Source of the DNA: JAPSGB01 sp963775185
GTDB taxonomy: Bacteria > Myxococcota_A > Polyangia > Polyangiales > Polyangiaceae
Length of the DNA stretch: 64,000 nucleotides
Direction of reading: 5' to 3'
NCBI GenBank assembly: GCA_963775185.1
Contig: CAVZIE010000046.1
Coordinates: 124,001 to 188,000 of the forward strand
Shown: piece by piece, positions 9,053 to 20,024 of the stretch
Numbering within the stretch: the first letter of the stretch is position 1
Layout of the letters: each line of letters begins with the position of its first letter
Translations under genes and position numbers: made by a program
The notes under the pieces: model-generated
What the model saw: the letters and a program-made list of their open reading frames with translations, nothing else
Databases searched by the model: none
What the model was told of the DNA's origin: nothing

Positions 9053-12000
9053 CTACACCTCGAACAGCGAGAGCTTCTTCCGCGCCACGTCCACGCGCAG
9101 GTGCGCCCGCAAGGACAGGTACGAATCGCTGACGGAGTAGCGGAACAGCTGCTTCAGGCGTTCAGCGACGGGCACCGACGTCGCCTCGTCCTTCGAGCTC
9201 TTCACGAGCTCGAGCGCCGTCGCGAGATCGTCGGCGAGCAGCAGGCCCGCGCGGTCCGCGGTGAGGTCCACGGCGCCCATCCAGCGCGCCAGATCCACGG
9301 TGGCACCACTCCGCAGCAGCGCCGACACCGGCTCGGCGAGGCGGTCCCGCGCCGGACCGACAATCATTCGATCCAGCAGCTCGTGTGCCTCCGCCGTGGG
9401 GCCCTCGAGCTCCGGCGCGATCGGCAGGCGCGGGGCGATCAGCTTCACCGCGGCGAGCAGCCACGCCTTGAGCCCGGTGCGCGTCGGGATCAAGTAGCGC
9501 GCGTGCAGTCCCGCGCGGAAGTACACCAGGTGCGCCGCGGCGACGAACGCGCCGCGGCGCTCGGGCAGATCCGGCGAGAGCGCGCCGCGGCCGAGGGCGA
9601 TCGCGCCGGGATTCGAGCGCAACAGCTGGATCGCGCCGGCCTGGGCCGGATCGTGGACCAGCACCGGCAGACTCGCACCGAGCACTTGCGCCGCGTTGGC
9701 CAGGGCGCGCGCGAGGCCCTGGGCGCTCGCGGGATCGACGCGCTGATCGGCGCGGTGACCGAACTGCTCCAGCGGCTTGCTGCGCGCCGCGACCATGCAC
9801 GGCTGGATCAGCTGGAACACCTTCGTGACCTGGGGGTCGGCCTCCGGGTGCACCAGCAGCGCCGTCCACTCGTCGTCCGTAACGTGCGCGGCGGTCACGA
9901 GCGCGCCCTGGCGGCGGTAGCGGCGGAACAGCGCCTCCTGCTGCGACGTGGCGCGGTGCAACGCGACCAGCGCCTGACACACGCACCATGCGGCGTCGGT
10001 GCGCTGCGCCTCGGAGTACAGGGCGTACAGCGTCTCGTACGGCTCCGGGCGATACGGGTCTTCGCGCAGCGCCTCCTCCTGCGCGCGTACGGCCTGGGAC
10101 GCGTAGCGAGTCGGCTCCGACGCGTACAGCTCCGCGAGCAGCTTGCCGCGGCGGTCGCTCTCGGGCGCGAGCTGGTAGGCCGCCTCGGTGGCGGTGATGG
10201 CGTCCTCGACGCGGAGCTGGGAAAGATGGATATCGGCGAGCTGATCGAGGATCTTCAAGGCCTGCGCGCGATCGCCTGCGACGGACACGGCGCGCAAGCG
10301 CTGCTCCAGCACGCGCACCGCGGCCTCGACGTCGCCGAGCGCCTGGTGGAGCTCGACGGCGTCCTCCGCGGCATCGGGCAGCGCCGGGTCGAGCGAGAGC
10401 GCGCGGTCCAGCAAATCCGCCGCACGCCGCTTGTCGTCCATCTCCTGCGCGGCGACCCGCGCCGCGGTGTGAAGGTACTTCGCCTTCTGGCCCGGGTCGT
10501 CGACGAGCTCGGCGATCTCGAGGATGACGTCGAGCAGCTTGTCCCAGTCCTTGCCGGCGCTGTAGAGCTCGAGCAGCTTGAGCAGCACGCGCCGCTCCTT
10601 GGGACGCTCGGCGAGCGCGGCAAGGTAACGCTGCGCCGCCGCCCGCGGATCGTGCAGGCGCTTGTCGGCGAGCTCGCCCAGCTCGATCAGGAGCTCCACG
10701 CGCGCATCCGCGTCGACCCGATCGAGATTGCGCTCGAGCGTGCGCTGGACGTCCGGCCACGCCTCGCGGGCTTCGTCGATGCGCGCGACGGCCGCGAGCG
10801 GCCGTGCGTCGTCGGGCAAGAGGCGCGCGGCTTGCTCGAGCGCCTCGCGCGCGCCCGCGTCGTCGCCGAGCTGCCTTCGCGCCTCGCCCAGGACGTACAG
10901 CGCGGCGCCACGCTCGGCGAAGTGCTGGCCCGGGTCGAGCCGCTCGAGCCAACGGGCCGCCAGCTCGGCGGCGCGCTTCCAGTCGCTGCACGCGAACGCG
11001 AGCTCCGCCGCGCGCCGGAGCGCGACGCCGTCGTTTGGCGCGAGAGCGAGCCAGCGCTCGGCGACCGCGAGCGCGCGCTCCGTCGAGCCGAGTCGCGAGA
11101 GCGCATCCGAGAAGCGCGCCAGTACTTCCGGCGGCTCGGCGTGCTTGATGACCTTCTCGTACAGGTCGACGGCCTCGCTCAGCTCCGACGCGTCGTAGGC
11201 CATGTCCGCCAGCAGGACCAGCGCCGGGACGTTGGCGGGATCGTAGCCGACGGCCCGGAACGCGGTCTGCTTGGCGGCGTCGGCGTCGCCAAGACGATCG
11301 CGCTGCAGCGCCGCGAGCTCGGCACAAAGCTTGGCGCGCGCCCAGTCGCTGTCGGCCTGCTCCACGCGACGCTCGGCGAGCAGCGCCGCGGCGCGCACGT
11401 CGCCCTGCGCGAGATATGCCGCCGACAGTCGATCGAGCAACGCGGCGTCGTCGGGCGTGGCCTCCAGCGCGCGCTTGTAGCGATCGATCGCGTCGTCGAT
11501 CTCGCCGCGCGCCTCCAACAACTCTGCCGCACGCGCCCACTGCCGCGCCTTGTCGTCGGGCGTGGTGGCCTTGGCGGCGAGCGACTCGATCGCCGAGAGC
11601 GCCTGCTCCTGGTCGCCGAGCGTGGCGCGCAGCTTCGCCACCGCCGCGAGCGCGGCGACGTTGTCCGGGTCGAGCTCGAGGACGGCTTCCCAGCGTCGCA
11701 GGGCGGGCTCGGGCTGGCCCAGCCGCTCGCCGAGCACTTCCGCCAAGGCGACCAGCTTCTCGGCGCGAACCGCCGATGCGAGCTGGCAGCTCCAGGTGGC
11801 GCTCCAGGGTCCGCGCCAGATCCTGCCAGCGCTCGAGGGCGCGATAGTGGCCGGCCAGATCCTGCAGCGCGCTCTCGCGCGTGGGATCCAGTCCCAGCAC
11901 GTTCTCCAGCGAGTCCGCTGCGCTCGCGCGATCGAGGAACTCGTCCGCCTGGACCCCGGCCATACGCTCGAGCAGCCGTGCCTTCTGGTGCGGGACCAGC

Positions 12001-14332
12001 GCGAGCGCCAGCTGCTGCTGCAGGTTGTCGAGCAGCTCCGGGTAGCGCCCCAGCCGCCCGTAGATGCGGTCGAGCCCGCACAGCGCGTCCAGGTCGTCCG
12101 CCGCTTCGAGCAGGATGTTGCCGTAGCGGCGTGCGGCCGCCTCCAGATCACCGAGATCCTGCTCCTCGACGCCGGCGATCTCGCGCATCAGATCCTGGCG
12201 CTCGCGCCCATGCAGCGACGCGGCGCGGCGCTCGAGGGTCGCGATACACGCGGGCAGATCACCGGCGCGGCGATGCAGCTCGGCGAGGCCGGCGCAGGCT
12301 TGCGCGTGCGCGGGGTCGTCCACGAGGACCTGGCGGTACAAGCGCACCGCGCCGTCGGCATCGTCGAGCTCGCGAGCCCGGATTTCGGCCGCCTCCGCGC
12401 GGAGCTCGCGCCCGACGGCGGGTGTGACGGCCGCGTCCGCGCGCGCGACAAGGACGCCGACGAGCTCGCGCCACAGGCGCGCCTCGCGATACAGCGCCGC
12501 CATCTCGCGCAGCGCGAGATCGTCGGCGGGGTCCGCGCTGCAGCATCCCCTGGTAGCACTGCACCGCGAGGTCCGGGCGCTTCAGCCGCGACGCGTACCA
12601 GCGACCCATGTGACCGAGCAGACGACTCTGCTGGTCCGTCGCTTCCGCTTCCGAGGCGGCGGCGGTGCACGTCGCCAGCACGTCGGTCCACGCCTGCGCG
12701 TCCGCGCCGGCCAGACGCTCGATCTGCTCGGCGTAGTCGGCCTCCGCGGGATCGGCGCAGAGCGCCTGCGTGTACGCCAGCAGCGCCTGGTCGGCGTCCT
12801 CGAGCTCGACCGCGAGCAGCGCACCCAGACGAGCGAAGGTCGCGGCGCGCTCCCGCGCGCTCGAGCTGTGCTCGGCGCGCGCGACCAGCGTCTCGACCAG
12901 ACGCTCGTGCTTGCCTTGGCGACGGTAGATCCGTTCCAGGTGGGCGGAGGCGACCTCGTCGGTGGCGTCCAGCTCGAGCAGCCCCTGGTACGTGCTCTCG
13001 GCGGCGTCGAGGTCGGCGGCGGTGCGCTCGTAGAGCGCCGCGGCGCGATACAGGAGCCGCTTCCTCGCTGCCTCCGCGCCGCTGCGCCCTTTCAGCTCGT
13101 CGGCGGCCAAGCGCAGCGCGTCGCCGATGCGGCGCGGATCGGCGCCCTGGTCCACGGCGGCTTCCAGCGTGGCCGCGCGCACCTCGTCGTCGGGAGCCTC
13201 GAGCAACGCGTCCGCGCGCTGGTCCAGCTCGGCGTCGGGCAACAGGCTGTCGCGTCGCACCGACAACTCGACCAGCGCTTCCAGCACCTCCAGTGCCGCG
13301 TTGGCGTCGGCGGGCCGGCGCGCCGGGATCCTTGTCGAGCAGCTCCATCACGAACTCGTCGAGCTCGCCCGTCACCCAGCCGCGCGGCGCGTGGAAGCTC
13401 AGCGGATCAGGCTCGCGCAGCAGCGGCGCCAGCCAGGCGTCCTGGCCGTCCGCCGTGCGGAAACACCGGCCGCCCGCCGAGCACCTCGTACAAGAGCGCG
13501 CCGAACGCGTACACGTCGCTGCGCGGCGTCGGCGTCGCGCCGCGGATCTGCTCCGGCGACAGCAGGCGCGCGTCGGGACGGCGCAGCCCGGCGCGCAGGA
13601 AGTGGCGATCCGGCGTCGAGTAGCTGCACACGTTCCCCGCGGCGTCGGGCACGACGAGCACGTTCGAGAGCGCGAGATCGCCGTGGACGATGCGCCGATC
13701 ATGGAGCGACGCGAGCGCCTCCAGCGTATCCGCGCAGGATGGCCCAGAGCTCGCGCAGCCGCACAGCTCCGGTGCGGCGGGTCCGCGCGTCCAGCGTCTC
13801 GCCCTCGAGCCAGGGCTGCGCGAGGGCGACACGCGCCGCCGTGGGCGATGCGTCTCGATCCGCGCCGGCAGCCGGGGTGCTCGCGCGCCGCGATGCGGCG
13901 GTTCACCGCGAGGAAGCGCTGCAGCGCGCTGCGCTCGCGCGTCGCTTCCTCGTGGAAGAGCTTCAGGCGCACGCGCTCGTCGCCGCGGCGCGCGCGGTAG
14001 ACCCCGCCGAGCGCGCCCTCTCCGAGCTTCCTCTCGGCGATGAAGCCGCCGATCTCCGCGCCCGCCCGCGGCAGGTCGCCGTCGACGACGCCATCGCGCA
14101 GGCGCAGGATGGCAGGGTCGACGCGTTCGCGTAGCGCGACGACCGCGTCGCACAGCGCCGCGGTCGCATCCTCCGCCGCGCAGCGCTTCACCAACGCCGC
14201 CGCGAACGAGCCGCGCGCGCCGTCGCCGCCAATCGCGTCGGGCTCGACGCCCAGCACCCAGCGACCAATCTGGTGGAGCTCGGGCAGCTCGAACAGCCGC
14301 TCGAGGTCCGCGTCGACTAGACCTGGTTCCAT
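9053..14332 (-). pseudogene. giant pseudokinase-TPR protein gene with six +1 frame changes
   Basis: Read through six single-base insertions, this gene would encode about 1,758 residues. It starts MEPGLVDADLERLFELPEL (ATG 14332). A protein-kinase fold follows (GFIAERKLGEGALGGVYRA G-loop, RLKLF lysine), but the catalytic loop reads HGDLALSN rather than HRDLKxxN and no DFG is visible before LLSPEQI, so it is probably a pseudokinase. The remaining ~1,350 residues are TPR-like helical repeats (many copies of ALLDRLSAAYLAQGD-type units), ending in a domain with repeated helices and LSLFEV. Frame changes lie near 13878, 13735, 13465, 13325, 12545 and 11790. Each is cured by deleting one base, and the joined protein then reads sensibly (for example EHP-AAGAD, WAIL-ADTLEAL, DP-ARRPADAN). 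Probable role: scaffold or signalling hub. A copy of the dispersed element lies in frame at 9343-9362. Assembly error is more likely than true decay. Confidence 0.7.
9343..9362 (-). repeat. dispersed 20-bp element inside the TPR gene
   Basis: GGTCCCGCGCCGGACCGACA, two mismatches to consensus. Read on the coding strand it encodes VGPARDR, an in-frame insertion between helical repeats. Confidence 0.65.
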
Positions 14333-14554
14333 GGTAGGGGACGGTGGCCACGGTTTCCGCCGAAGGCAATCGACGCGGGTCAGGACGGATCGACGGCGGG
14401 ATTTCCCGCGTCGTCGCGTGTCACACTCTCGCGCCACGCTCCGACGCAGGGAGGTGAGCGCGCGCCCGACCGTCTTGATCTCAATCCTGTGCGCCGCGGC
14501 CTGCACCTCGCCGCCGCGGCGGCAGCCGACGCCGCAGCCAGCGCTCTCCTGGGT

Positions 14555-14574
14555 TGCCGGTCCGGCGCGGACCA
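14555..14574 (+). repeat. dispersed 20-bp element in protease linker
   Basis: TGCCGGTCCGGCGCGGACCA, consensus with one base missing near the end. With the reversed copy at 14598 it forms a potential hairpin within the coding linker. Confidence 0.7.
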
Positions 14575-14597
14575 CGGCCGGAGCGCCGGATCGGCGG

Positions 14598-14617
14598 GAT
14601 TCCGCGCCGCCCCGACC
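14598..14617 (-). repeat. degenerate dispersed element, inverted partner
   Basis: GATTCCGCGCCGCCCCGACC, several mismatches. It is inverted relative to the copy at 14555 and 23 bp from it. Confidence 0.5.
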
Positions 14618-14732
14618 CTCCCCTCCCGGAGCCCCGGAACCGGTACCCGAGCCCGCGTACGGGCCAGCAGCGCTGGAGCACGCCCTGCGACTCACCGTAC
14701 GGCTTCTACCTGCCGGACGATCGGACCATCGT

Positions 14733-14807
14733 GCCGGGTGGCCCCGGGAGGTTTCCCTCCCGGGGCTCCCACAAGATCCGGACGTGCGGAATTCCCGCAT
14801 CCGGCTC
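14733..14807 (-). ncRNA. group II intron domains V and VI
   Basis: Catalytic domain V (14775-14807) and branch-point domain VI (14733-14772) of the intron RNA, recognised from the paired GAGCCGGATGCGGG and CCGCACGTCCGG arms and the following long GC hairpin. They lie just downstream of the reverse transcriptase stop codon, as in other bacterial introns. Confidence 0.8.
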
Positions 14808-14824
14808 GTCGGGACATGGGTTCG

Positions 14825-16149
14825 CTACGTGACGTGCTGGTACATGTGCACGATGCGCGGCGGCGGGAGCGGAAAGCGCTCCAACAGCGCGAACATGTGC
14901 GGCCAGTCGACGTATCCGGCGTTCGAGCGGCGAGAAAGCCACTTGCGCCAGATGCGCTGCGTCTCGCGGTAGAAGTGCGCGAGCTGCCAGCTATTCGACG
15001 TGATGCCGAAGTAGCTGTAGTGCCCGCGAAGCTTCCGCGCGAGTGCTTGCTGCTGCGCACGCAGTGGGTCATGCCGGTGGGCACGGCACCACTGCCGGAC
15101 TTGGTGTAGCGCGCGGCCGAGGCGGTCCTTCGCCGTCCGCTGCTTCACGACCCACCGGCCACGCAGGGAGAGTCCCCAGTGGTGGGTGAAGCCGAGAAAG
15201 TCGAAGCTTCCGGGTCCGGTCAGGTTGCCCCGATCCGTACGCCTGAAGTCGACCAGCCTCGTCTTGTCGGGATGCAGCGAAAGACCGTACCTGCCAAATC
15301 GCTTCGGCAGGACTTCAAGGACGCGTCGCGCGTCGTCGTCCCACGAGAAGACCAAGACGGCGTCGTCCGCATAGCGAACGAGTCGTGCGCGCTGCTTCCC
15401 CTTGAGCCGGGGACGCACATCGCGCTCGAACCACGTGTCGAGGACTTCGTGCAGGTAGACGTTCGCGAGCAGGGGCGAGATAACCCCACCCTGCGGCGTG
15501 CCGAGTGCGGGATGCATGATGCTCCCCGCCTCCATCACGCCCGCGTTCAGCCACTTTCCGATGATGCGCAGCAGCACACCGTCACGTACCCTGCGGCGGA
15601 CGATCTCGAGCAAGCTTCCATGGTCGAGGGTGTCGAAAAATTTCCTGATGTCCATTTCCAGGACCCAACCTCCGCCCAGCGGATCGTCGCGTCTCTGACC
15701 GCTTCCAGCGCTTGATGTGCCGAGCGTCCAGGCCGGAAGCCGTACGAGCAGTCCAGGAAGTCCTGCTCGTAGATGGCCTCCAGCAGCATCGCGACCGCGC
15801 GTTGCAGCACCTTGTCCTCGAAGGTTGGAATGCCGATGGGTCGCGTCTGCTTCCCATCTCCCTTCGGGATGTGCACGCGCCGGACGGGGGGCGCCCGATA
15901 TGCGCCGGACTTGAAGCGGTCGAGCAGCGACCGGAGGTTTTCCTCCAGCTTTTCCGCATACTCGCTCGCCGTTTGTCCGTCGATGCCGGTCGCTCCGTTC
16001 TTGCGCGTGCGTCGGTACGCCTCGCGTAGCCAGTCGATGTCGATGTGGTGGGCGAGCGTCGTGAAAGCTCGCTCGGGGTGTCGTCTCGCTGCTTCTGCTA
16101 TCCGTTGAAGTTTCGTTGAGACGGTTGGCGAGCTCAGGGTCTCTCCCAT
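14825..16149 (-). pseudogene. ltrA: group II intron reverse transcriptase/maturase, one frameshift
   Basis: The intron-encoded protein binds its own intron RNA, aids splicing and copies it into DNA. The ATG at 16149 follows GGAGGGACCG. The first 158 or so residues cover RT motifs 0-2 (GIPTFEDKVLQRAV, SYGFRPGRSAHQAL). After a frame change near 15675 the second frame gives MDIRKFFDTLDHG, GTPQGGVISPLLANVYL and the polymerase site RYADDAVLVF, then the maturase X region (LRGHYSYFGI). No HNH endonuclease domain follows, as in endonuclease-less introns. The frame change acts as a one-base loss, unlike the +1 pattern elsewhere in the window, so it may be a real inactivating mutation. Confidence 0.85.
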
Positions 16150-16686
16150 CGGTCCCTCCTACGGTTCCATGTTCCGGTGCCGCCCTTTGCTCAGCCGGGT
16201 CCCTCGGGCAGGTTCCCCGACGTCATTGCTCATACCGCGGCACTCCGACTTCTCGTGGCCCCGACGTCGCTTCGCTTCTCGCTTCGCTTCGCCGTTCCGG
16301 CTCTCGCCGGAGACCACAAGACCTCCCAGGTTCCTGGGCAACCCTTCGTACGCGTGCGCCGGTCTCAGACCCCGGTGGAGGAGCATTGCAGGCCGGGACC
16401 CCGGGCTGGCTGCCCTGCGTTTTGGCCCGCGCTCTGTTGCCTTCCGCGTTCATCACCGCGTCGGCCTCCACTTCGACCCACCTTTCGGGGCTCGATGTCG
16501 CCGCCCACGTACCCGCTGTCTACGCTTCGCAGTGTGGCTCCCTGTTCGGTTGCAAGCACCACGCAAGACTCGCTTCCGGCTGGCGGTCCTCCACCTTGGC
16601 CGGACGGGAATTGCACCAGCGGGTCACAGTGAAAATTTCACATCGCTACATGATGATTCCATTTCTCCAGGCTTGCCTGGCGCAAG
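16150..16686 (-). ncRNA. group II intron domains I-IV, 5' part
   Basis: No protein gene fits this 537-bp stretch. On the minus strand it is rich in short hairpins, beginning with CCAGGCAAGCCTGG at the 5' end and including GTGAAAATTTCAC at 16629-16641. This agrees with the structured 5' part of the intron up to the reverse transcriptase start at 16149. Individual domains were not folded. Confidence 0.6.
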
Positions 16687-17289
16687 ATGAACGTGGGACC
16701 CGGCGTCGGCACGTTGACCCACGAGCTCGTGCACCCGCTGGTACAAGCCGACTTTCCCGACGCGCCGGACTGGATCGACGAAGGCATCGCGTCGCTCTTC
16801 GAGCGCTTCACGATGCCGCGACCGGGCGAGATCCACGGCACCAAGAACTGGCGGCTTCCGCGGCTGCGCCGCGCGCTCGCGTCGCGCACCGAGCACGGGC
16901 TCGCGCTGCCGTCCGCGCTGTTCGGCATGAGCGACGCCACGTTCCGCGGCGAGCGCGAGGATCTGCACTACGCGACGGCGCGCTATCTGTGCCAGTGGCT
17001 GGACGCGCGGGGCGAGCTGTGGCCGTTCTATCAGCGGTGGCGCGACGGCGTCGCCACGGACCCGACAGGGGAGCGGGCGTTCAAGCTCGTGGTCGGCACG
17101 TCGCCGGGGGACGCCGACCGGGCTTGGTCGCTGTGGGTTCGATCGCTCTAGATCGCGGCAGCGCCATAGGTGTTTTGCAGACAGCCGCCGGACCGCCCCC
17201 GGGCACAAAAGCCGCCCGTTGCGCATTTCCGGTGCGTTCCGGCGCAGGCGGGAAGTATCTTCGTGCCGTCGGGAAGGGAGACCACGGAC

Positions 17290-17625
17290 ATGAGAAGAGC
17301 AGCGGCGGCGATGTTGGTGCTTGGCGCGCTTCTGGCGTGCCGTTCGAAACCGGTGAAGGCGCAGGTCCAGTGCCAGGAGCACACCGGCGGCTTCGCGTGC
17401 TCGATCCACACCATTGGCGGCACCGGCAACGACTACAGCGTGTGTTTCGACATCGTCGCGACCTGCGCCAACGGCCAGAGCCTCACCGGCAGCACCTGCC
17501 AGGACGTTTCGGGCGACGGAACCTCCAGCGTCGTCGTGCCGAACGCCAAGTTCACCGGTGGCAGCTGCAACGTCAACTCGGTGACCGGCGTCTCGGTCAA
17601 GAACGTCAAGATCACGAAGAAGTAG
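17290..17625 (+). CDS. small secreted lipoprotein
   Basis: A 111-residue exported protein. The ATG at 17290 follows GGGAGACCACGG and gives MRRAAAAMLVLGALLAC, a compact lipoprotein signal. The mature part has five further cysteines and a regular beta-like pattern (CSIHTIGGTGNDYSVCFDIVATCANGQ onward), ending KNVKITKK. The family is not recognised. The 138-bp gap before it holds no gene and lies after the stop of the split protease. It converges with the lipoprotein at 17648. Confidence 0.75.
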   Translation: MRRAAAAMLVLGALLACRSKPVKAQVQCQEHTGGFACSIHTIGGTGNDYSVCFDIVATCANGQSLTGSTCQDVSGDGTSSVVVPNAKFTGGSCNVNSVTGVSVKNVKITKK

Positions 17626-17647
17626 CCACGCGCCGCGTTGGCGCGGC

Positions 17648-19927
17648 TCACTTCGTCGGCGGGAACTCCACGGCCAGCAGCCGTGGCTCGAGCACGACCA
17701 CGGCGCGGAGCCCGCGCGTGCCCGAGAAATCGAACCACAGCCGCACGGTGCCGGCGGCCAGCGTCCCGTCGCGCACGATGCGGCCCGACTCCGGTCCGAT
17801 GGCGGCGTCGATGCGCGCGGCATCGAGCTTCGGCGCAGCGCCAGCGCACTTCATCGCACCGCAGCGTTCGGCGCGCGCCAGGCGATCGAGCTCTGCGACC
17901 CAGAGGTCCCGCCAGAGCGTGATGCTGGCTGGAATGGCGCTCGCAGCGCCGTCCGTGAGGTGCGAAAGCTTGTCGCGATAGTCCTTGCGCTCGTCGCCCG
18001 CGGCGGCGCGCCCGCGCAGCACGAGCAGATAGCCCTTGGCGATCGTCGCCAGGTCGTGCTCGGTGCTGGAGTCGTTCGGCACCTGCGTCGTGGTGGTCAC
18101 TTGCTCGAGGATGCCCTCGGCGTCCTTCTCCTTGCCGGCGCGAGCGAGCGCGCCGGCGTCGTCCACGGCGGCGCGCAGCTTGAGCTCCGCCGGCACGCGC
18201 GGATCGATGAGCTGCGCGGAGACCTGGGCCAGCACGGCGTACGCGCGCTCCGAGTGCGTGAGGGCGGCGTTGGCTTCGGCCAGCGTCAGCACCAGCCGCG
18301 AGCGCGTCATCGGGTCGTCGATCGACGGCAGCTCCGCGGCGATCTCGCTGCGCGCGCGCTCCGCTTCGTCCGCGCGGCGATTCGCCACCGCCGCCCACAG
18401 CCGGAGCTCGCCGCGCGGTACAGCGAGATCGTGCGGCAGCGCGTCGGGGAGGAGCTTGATCAGCGGCAGCACGTCACGCTCCTGGGCCAGCATCGCCGCG
18501 ACACCGAGCACGCCGGCCTGGGTGAAGCGTTGCGCCGGCGAGCGTGCGCCGAGCTCCTCGGCGCGCCGCGCGAGCTCCGTCTGCACCGGCACCGGCAGCT
18601 TCACGCGCTCGTTCGGTTTGCGCTTGCCGGCCGCCTCGAAGCCCGCGCCCAGCGTATCGGTAAAGAGCAACAGCCCGTCGAAGGCGTGCGATGCCGCGCT
18701 GGCGTCCTTCGCGCCGCGCTCGAGCGCCTGCAGGCGACCGCGGAACGCACGCTCGGCCTCTTCACGCGAGGCCGCCTGCTGCACCGTCGAGTAGATCCAC
18801 GGCACGACGTACGAGTAGCCGATCCACGTCTCGATCGACCGGTCGTCACGCGCCTGCTTCGAGTCCCACGCCTTGCCGAGGATCGCGATGTTCTGCTTGA
18901 CCGAGGCGTCGGCGTTCCAGGCCACTGCGCACACGACCGCGTTGGCCGCACCGCCGCTGAGTCCGGGGCAGATACCGCCGCCGGCCGACGCGAGCGCCCG
19001 CGCCGCGGCGAGTCGCAGGTTGTGCTCCGCCTGGGCGCCAAATGGCGCGAGTACCGCCAGCGCCTCGTCCTCGCGGTGCAACTCGAGCAGCGCCCAGGCC
19101 ACGTCCACGGCGTGATCGAGGTCGAGCTTCTTGCCTTTCGCGTCGTGGGCGAGGCGCGCCAGATCGACCCAGCGCGCGGTGCGTGCGGCGCGAGCGCCGA
19201 GCGTGTCGTGCTCGTCGAGCTTCTTCGCCGCGGAAAGCGCGCTCGCCGCGGCGTCCGGGTCGAGCTGCCACGCCGCGACGTTGGCCACGGCGAGCTGGCG
19301 GTCCGGCGTGTTCTCGATGTCGGCCGCGACCTCGCGCGCGAGGCGTTCGACGTCGAAGAGCTCCAGCGTGGCTGCGGCGCGATCGATCGCGTCGCACAGA
19401 TCCGCCGGGATCTTGCCGTCGGCGGAAACGTCCGCGGCAGTGTCGTGCAACCACTGCTTGGCGGCGTGACGCGCGACGCTCGCCACCACCGCGGGCAGGT
19501 CGTCGATCTTCGGGTCGCCCGCACCCCGGCGCATCGCGACCAGCTCGTCGGCGCCGTGCGAGGTCGTCGCGAGCGCGAGCAACGCCGACGGCGAGTCACC
19601 GCCCGCCGCCAGGTGCAGCAGCGGCCGCTCGATCGCCACCGGCCCGTCGTGTCGCGTCAGCTCCGCGACCTGCGCCGGGTCAAGACGCTTTACCATCGCG
19701 TCGAACTGCGCGCGCAGTGCGGGCGTGAGCGCGCCGATCACCGGGCCGTCGGGCACGACGCCGCGCAATGCCGCCGCCAGCCGATCGCGCGGCGTTCGAG
19801 GCCGCGGAGCCGCCGGCTTGTCGGCGCTCGCTACCGACTTCGGGGCTTCGGGATGTCGGGGCGGCGCGGAACCGCAAGCGGCGATCACGATCGCACACAG
19901 CGGGAGCACGGGGATTCGGCGTTCCAC
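17648..19927 (-). CDS. large TPR-like lipoprotein
   Basis: A 759-residue lipoprotein starting at GTG 19927 (MERRIPVLPLCAIVIAACGSAPP; lipobox IAAC). The mature protein is almost wholly alpha-helical, with repeated helix pairs (for example RQLAVANVAAWQLDPDAAASAL, LALLELHREDEALAVLAPF), so a TPR- or Sel1-like solenoid is likely. The C-terminus has a short beta-rich tail (TVRLWFDFSGTRGLRAVVV). An open frame continues upstream to 20083 but lacks a signal. It probably holds a protein complex together in the periplasm or at the outer membrane; the partner is unknown. Divergent from the photolyase at 20025. Confidence 0.8.
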   Translation of the reverse strand: MERRIPVLPLCAIVIAACGSAPPRHPEAPKSVASADKPAAPRPRTPRDRLAAALRGVVPDGPVIGALTPALRAQFDAMVKRLDPAQVAELTRHDGPVAIERPLLHLAAGGDSPSALLALATTSHGADELVAMRRGAGDPKIDDLPAVVASVARHAAKQWLHDTAADVSADGKIPADLCDAIDRAAATLELFDVERLAREVAADIENTPDRQLAVANVAAWQLDPDAAASALSAAKKLDEHDTLGARAARTARWVDLARLAHDAKGKKLDLDHAVDVAWALLELHREDEALAVLAPFGAQAEHNLRLAAARALASAGGGICPGLSGGAANAVVCAVAWNADASVKQNIAILGKAWDSKQARDDRSIETWIGYSYVVPWIYSTVQQAASREEAERAFRGRLQALERGAKDASAASHAFDGLLLFTDTLGAGFEAAGKRKPNERVKLPVPVQTELARRAEELGARSPAQRFTQAGVLGVAAMLAQERDVLPLIKLLPDALPHDLAVPRGELRLWAAVANRRADEAERARSEIAAELPSIDDPMTRSRLVLTLAEANAALTHSERAYAVLAQVSAQLIDPRVPAELKLRAAVDDAGALARAGKEKDAEGILEQVTTTTQVPNDSSTEHDLATIAKGYLLVLRGRAAAGDERKDYRDKLSHLTDGAASAIPASITLWRDLWVAELDRLARAERCGAMKCAGAAPKLDAARIDAAIGPESGRIVRDGTLAAGTVRLWFDFSGTRGLRAVVVLEPRLLAVEFPPTK
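19862..19873 (+). repeat. partial dispersed element
   Basis: Only the 12-bp half CGGCGCGGAACC is present, inside the lipoprotein coding region just after its lipobox. It may be chance. Confidence 0.3.
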
Positions 19928-20024
19928 GGCCGGGTGATAGCACGGCGCCGGATCCGGGCGCGAGGCATGACGCCGCTCAGGCTGGGGCTTTCGTCGCGGC
20001 TGTGCAGGCGCCACGCTGTGCTGC

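Larger units (their letters stand above)
14731..16686 (-). mobile_element. group II intron (about 1,956 bp)
   Basis: On the minus strand the element runs from about 16686 (start near TTGCGCCAGG, similar to the GUGCG start of group II introns) to about 14731 (end near CCACCCGGCAC). Domain V is at 14775-14807: the strand reads GAGCCGGATGCGGG, a tetraloop-like AATT, then CCGCACGTCCGG, the expected 34-nt hairpin. Domain VI is the GC-rich hairpin at 14733-14772 with an unpaired A near its 3' side. A reverse transcriptase gene fills domain IV (14825-16149). The ends are fixed to within a base or so by the need to restore the split protease frame. Confidence 0.85.
14454..17151 (+). pseudogene. lipoprotein zinc protease gene split by a group II intron
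   Basis: The 5' part (14454-14730) starts at a GTG after a GGAGGTGAG and encodes a lipoprotein signal (VLISILCAAAC) and a Pro-rich linker. It then shifts +1 near 14650-14680 into the frame reading SPYGFYLPDDRTI. The 3' part (16687-17151) continues directly with MNVGPGVGTLTHELVHPLVQ and PDWIDEGIASLFE, the HExxH zinc site plus the downstream glutamate of a gluzincin peptidase. Joining codon ATC (14728-14730) to ATG (16687-16689) restores one frame and a sequence typical of this family (RTI-MN..GTLTHELVH). The intron lies on the opposite strand and so cannot be spliced from this transcript. The gene is therefore inactivated, whatever the status of the small frameshift. Two dispersed elements (14555 and 14598) lie in its linker. 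Confidence 0.8.

Noticed and set aside
9101..12427. Long open frame opposite the TPR gene
   Set aside because: Composition is Arg/Gln/Leu-rich without domains; it mirrors the TPR coding strand, which has clear helical repeats.
16629..16641. Intrinsic terminator GTGAAAATTTCAC
   Set aside because: It is inside the intron 5' region, has a weak AT stem and no T-run, so it is probably intron RNA structure.
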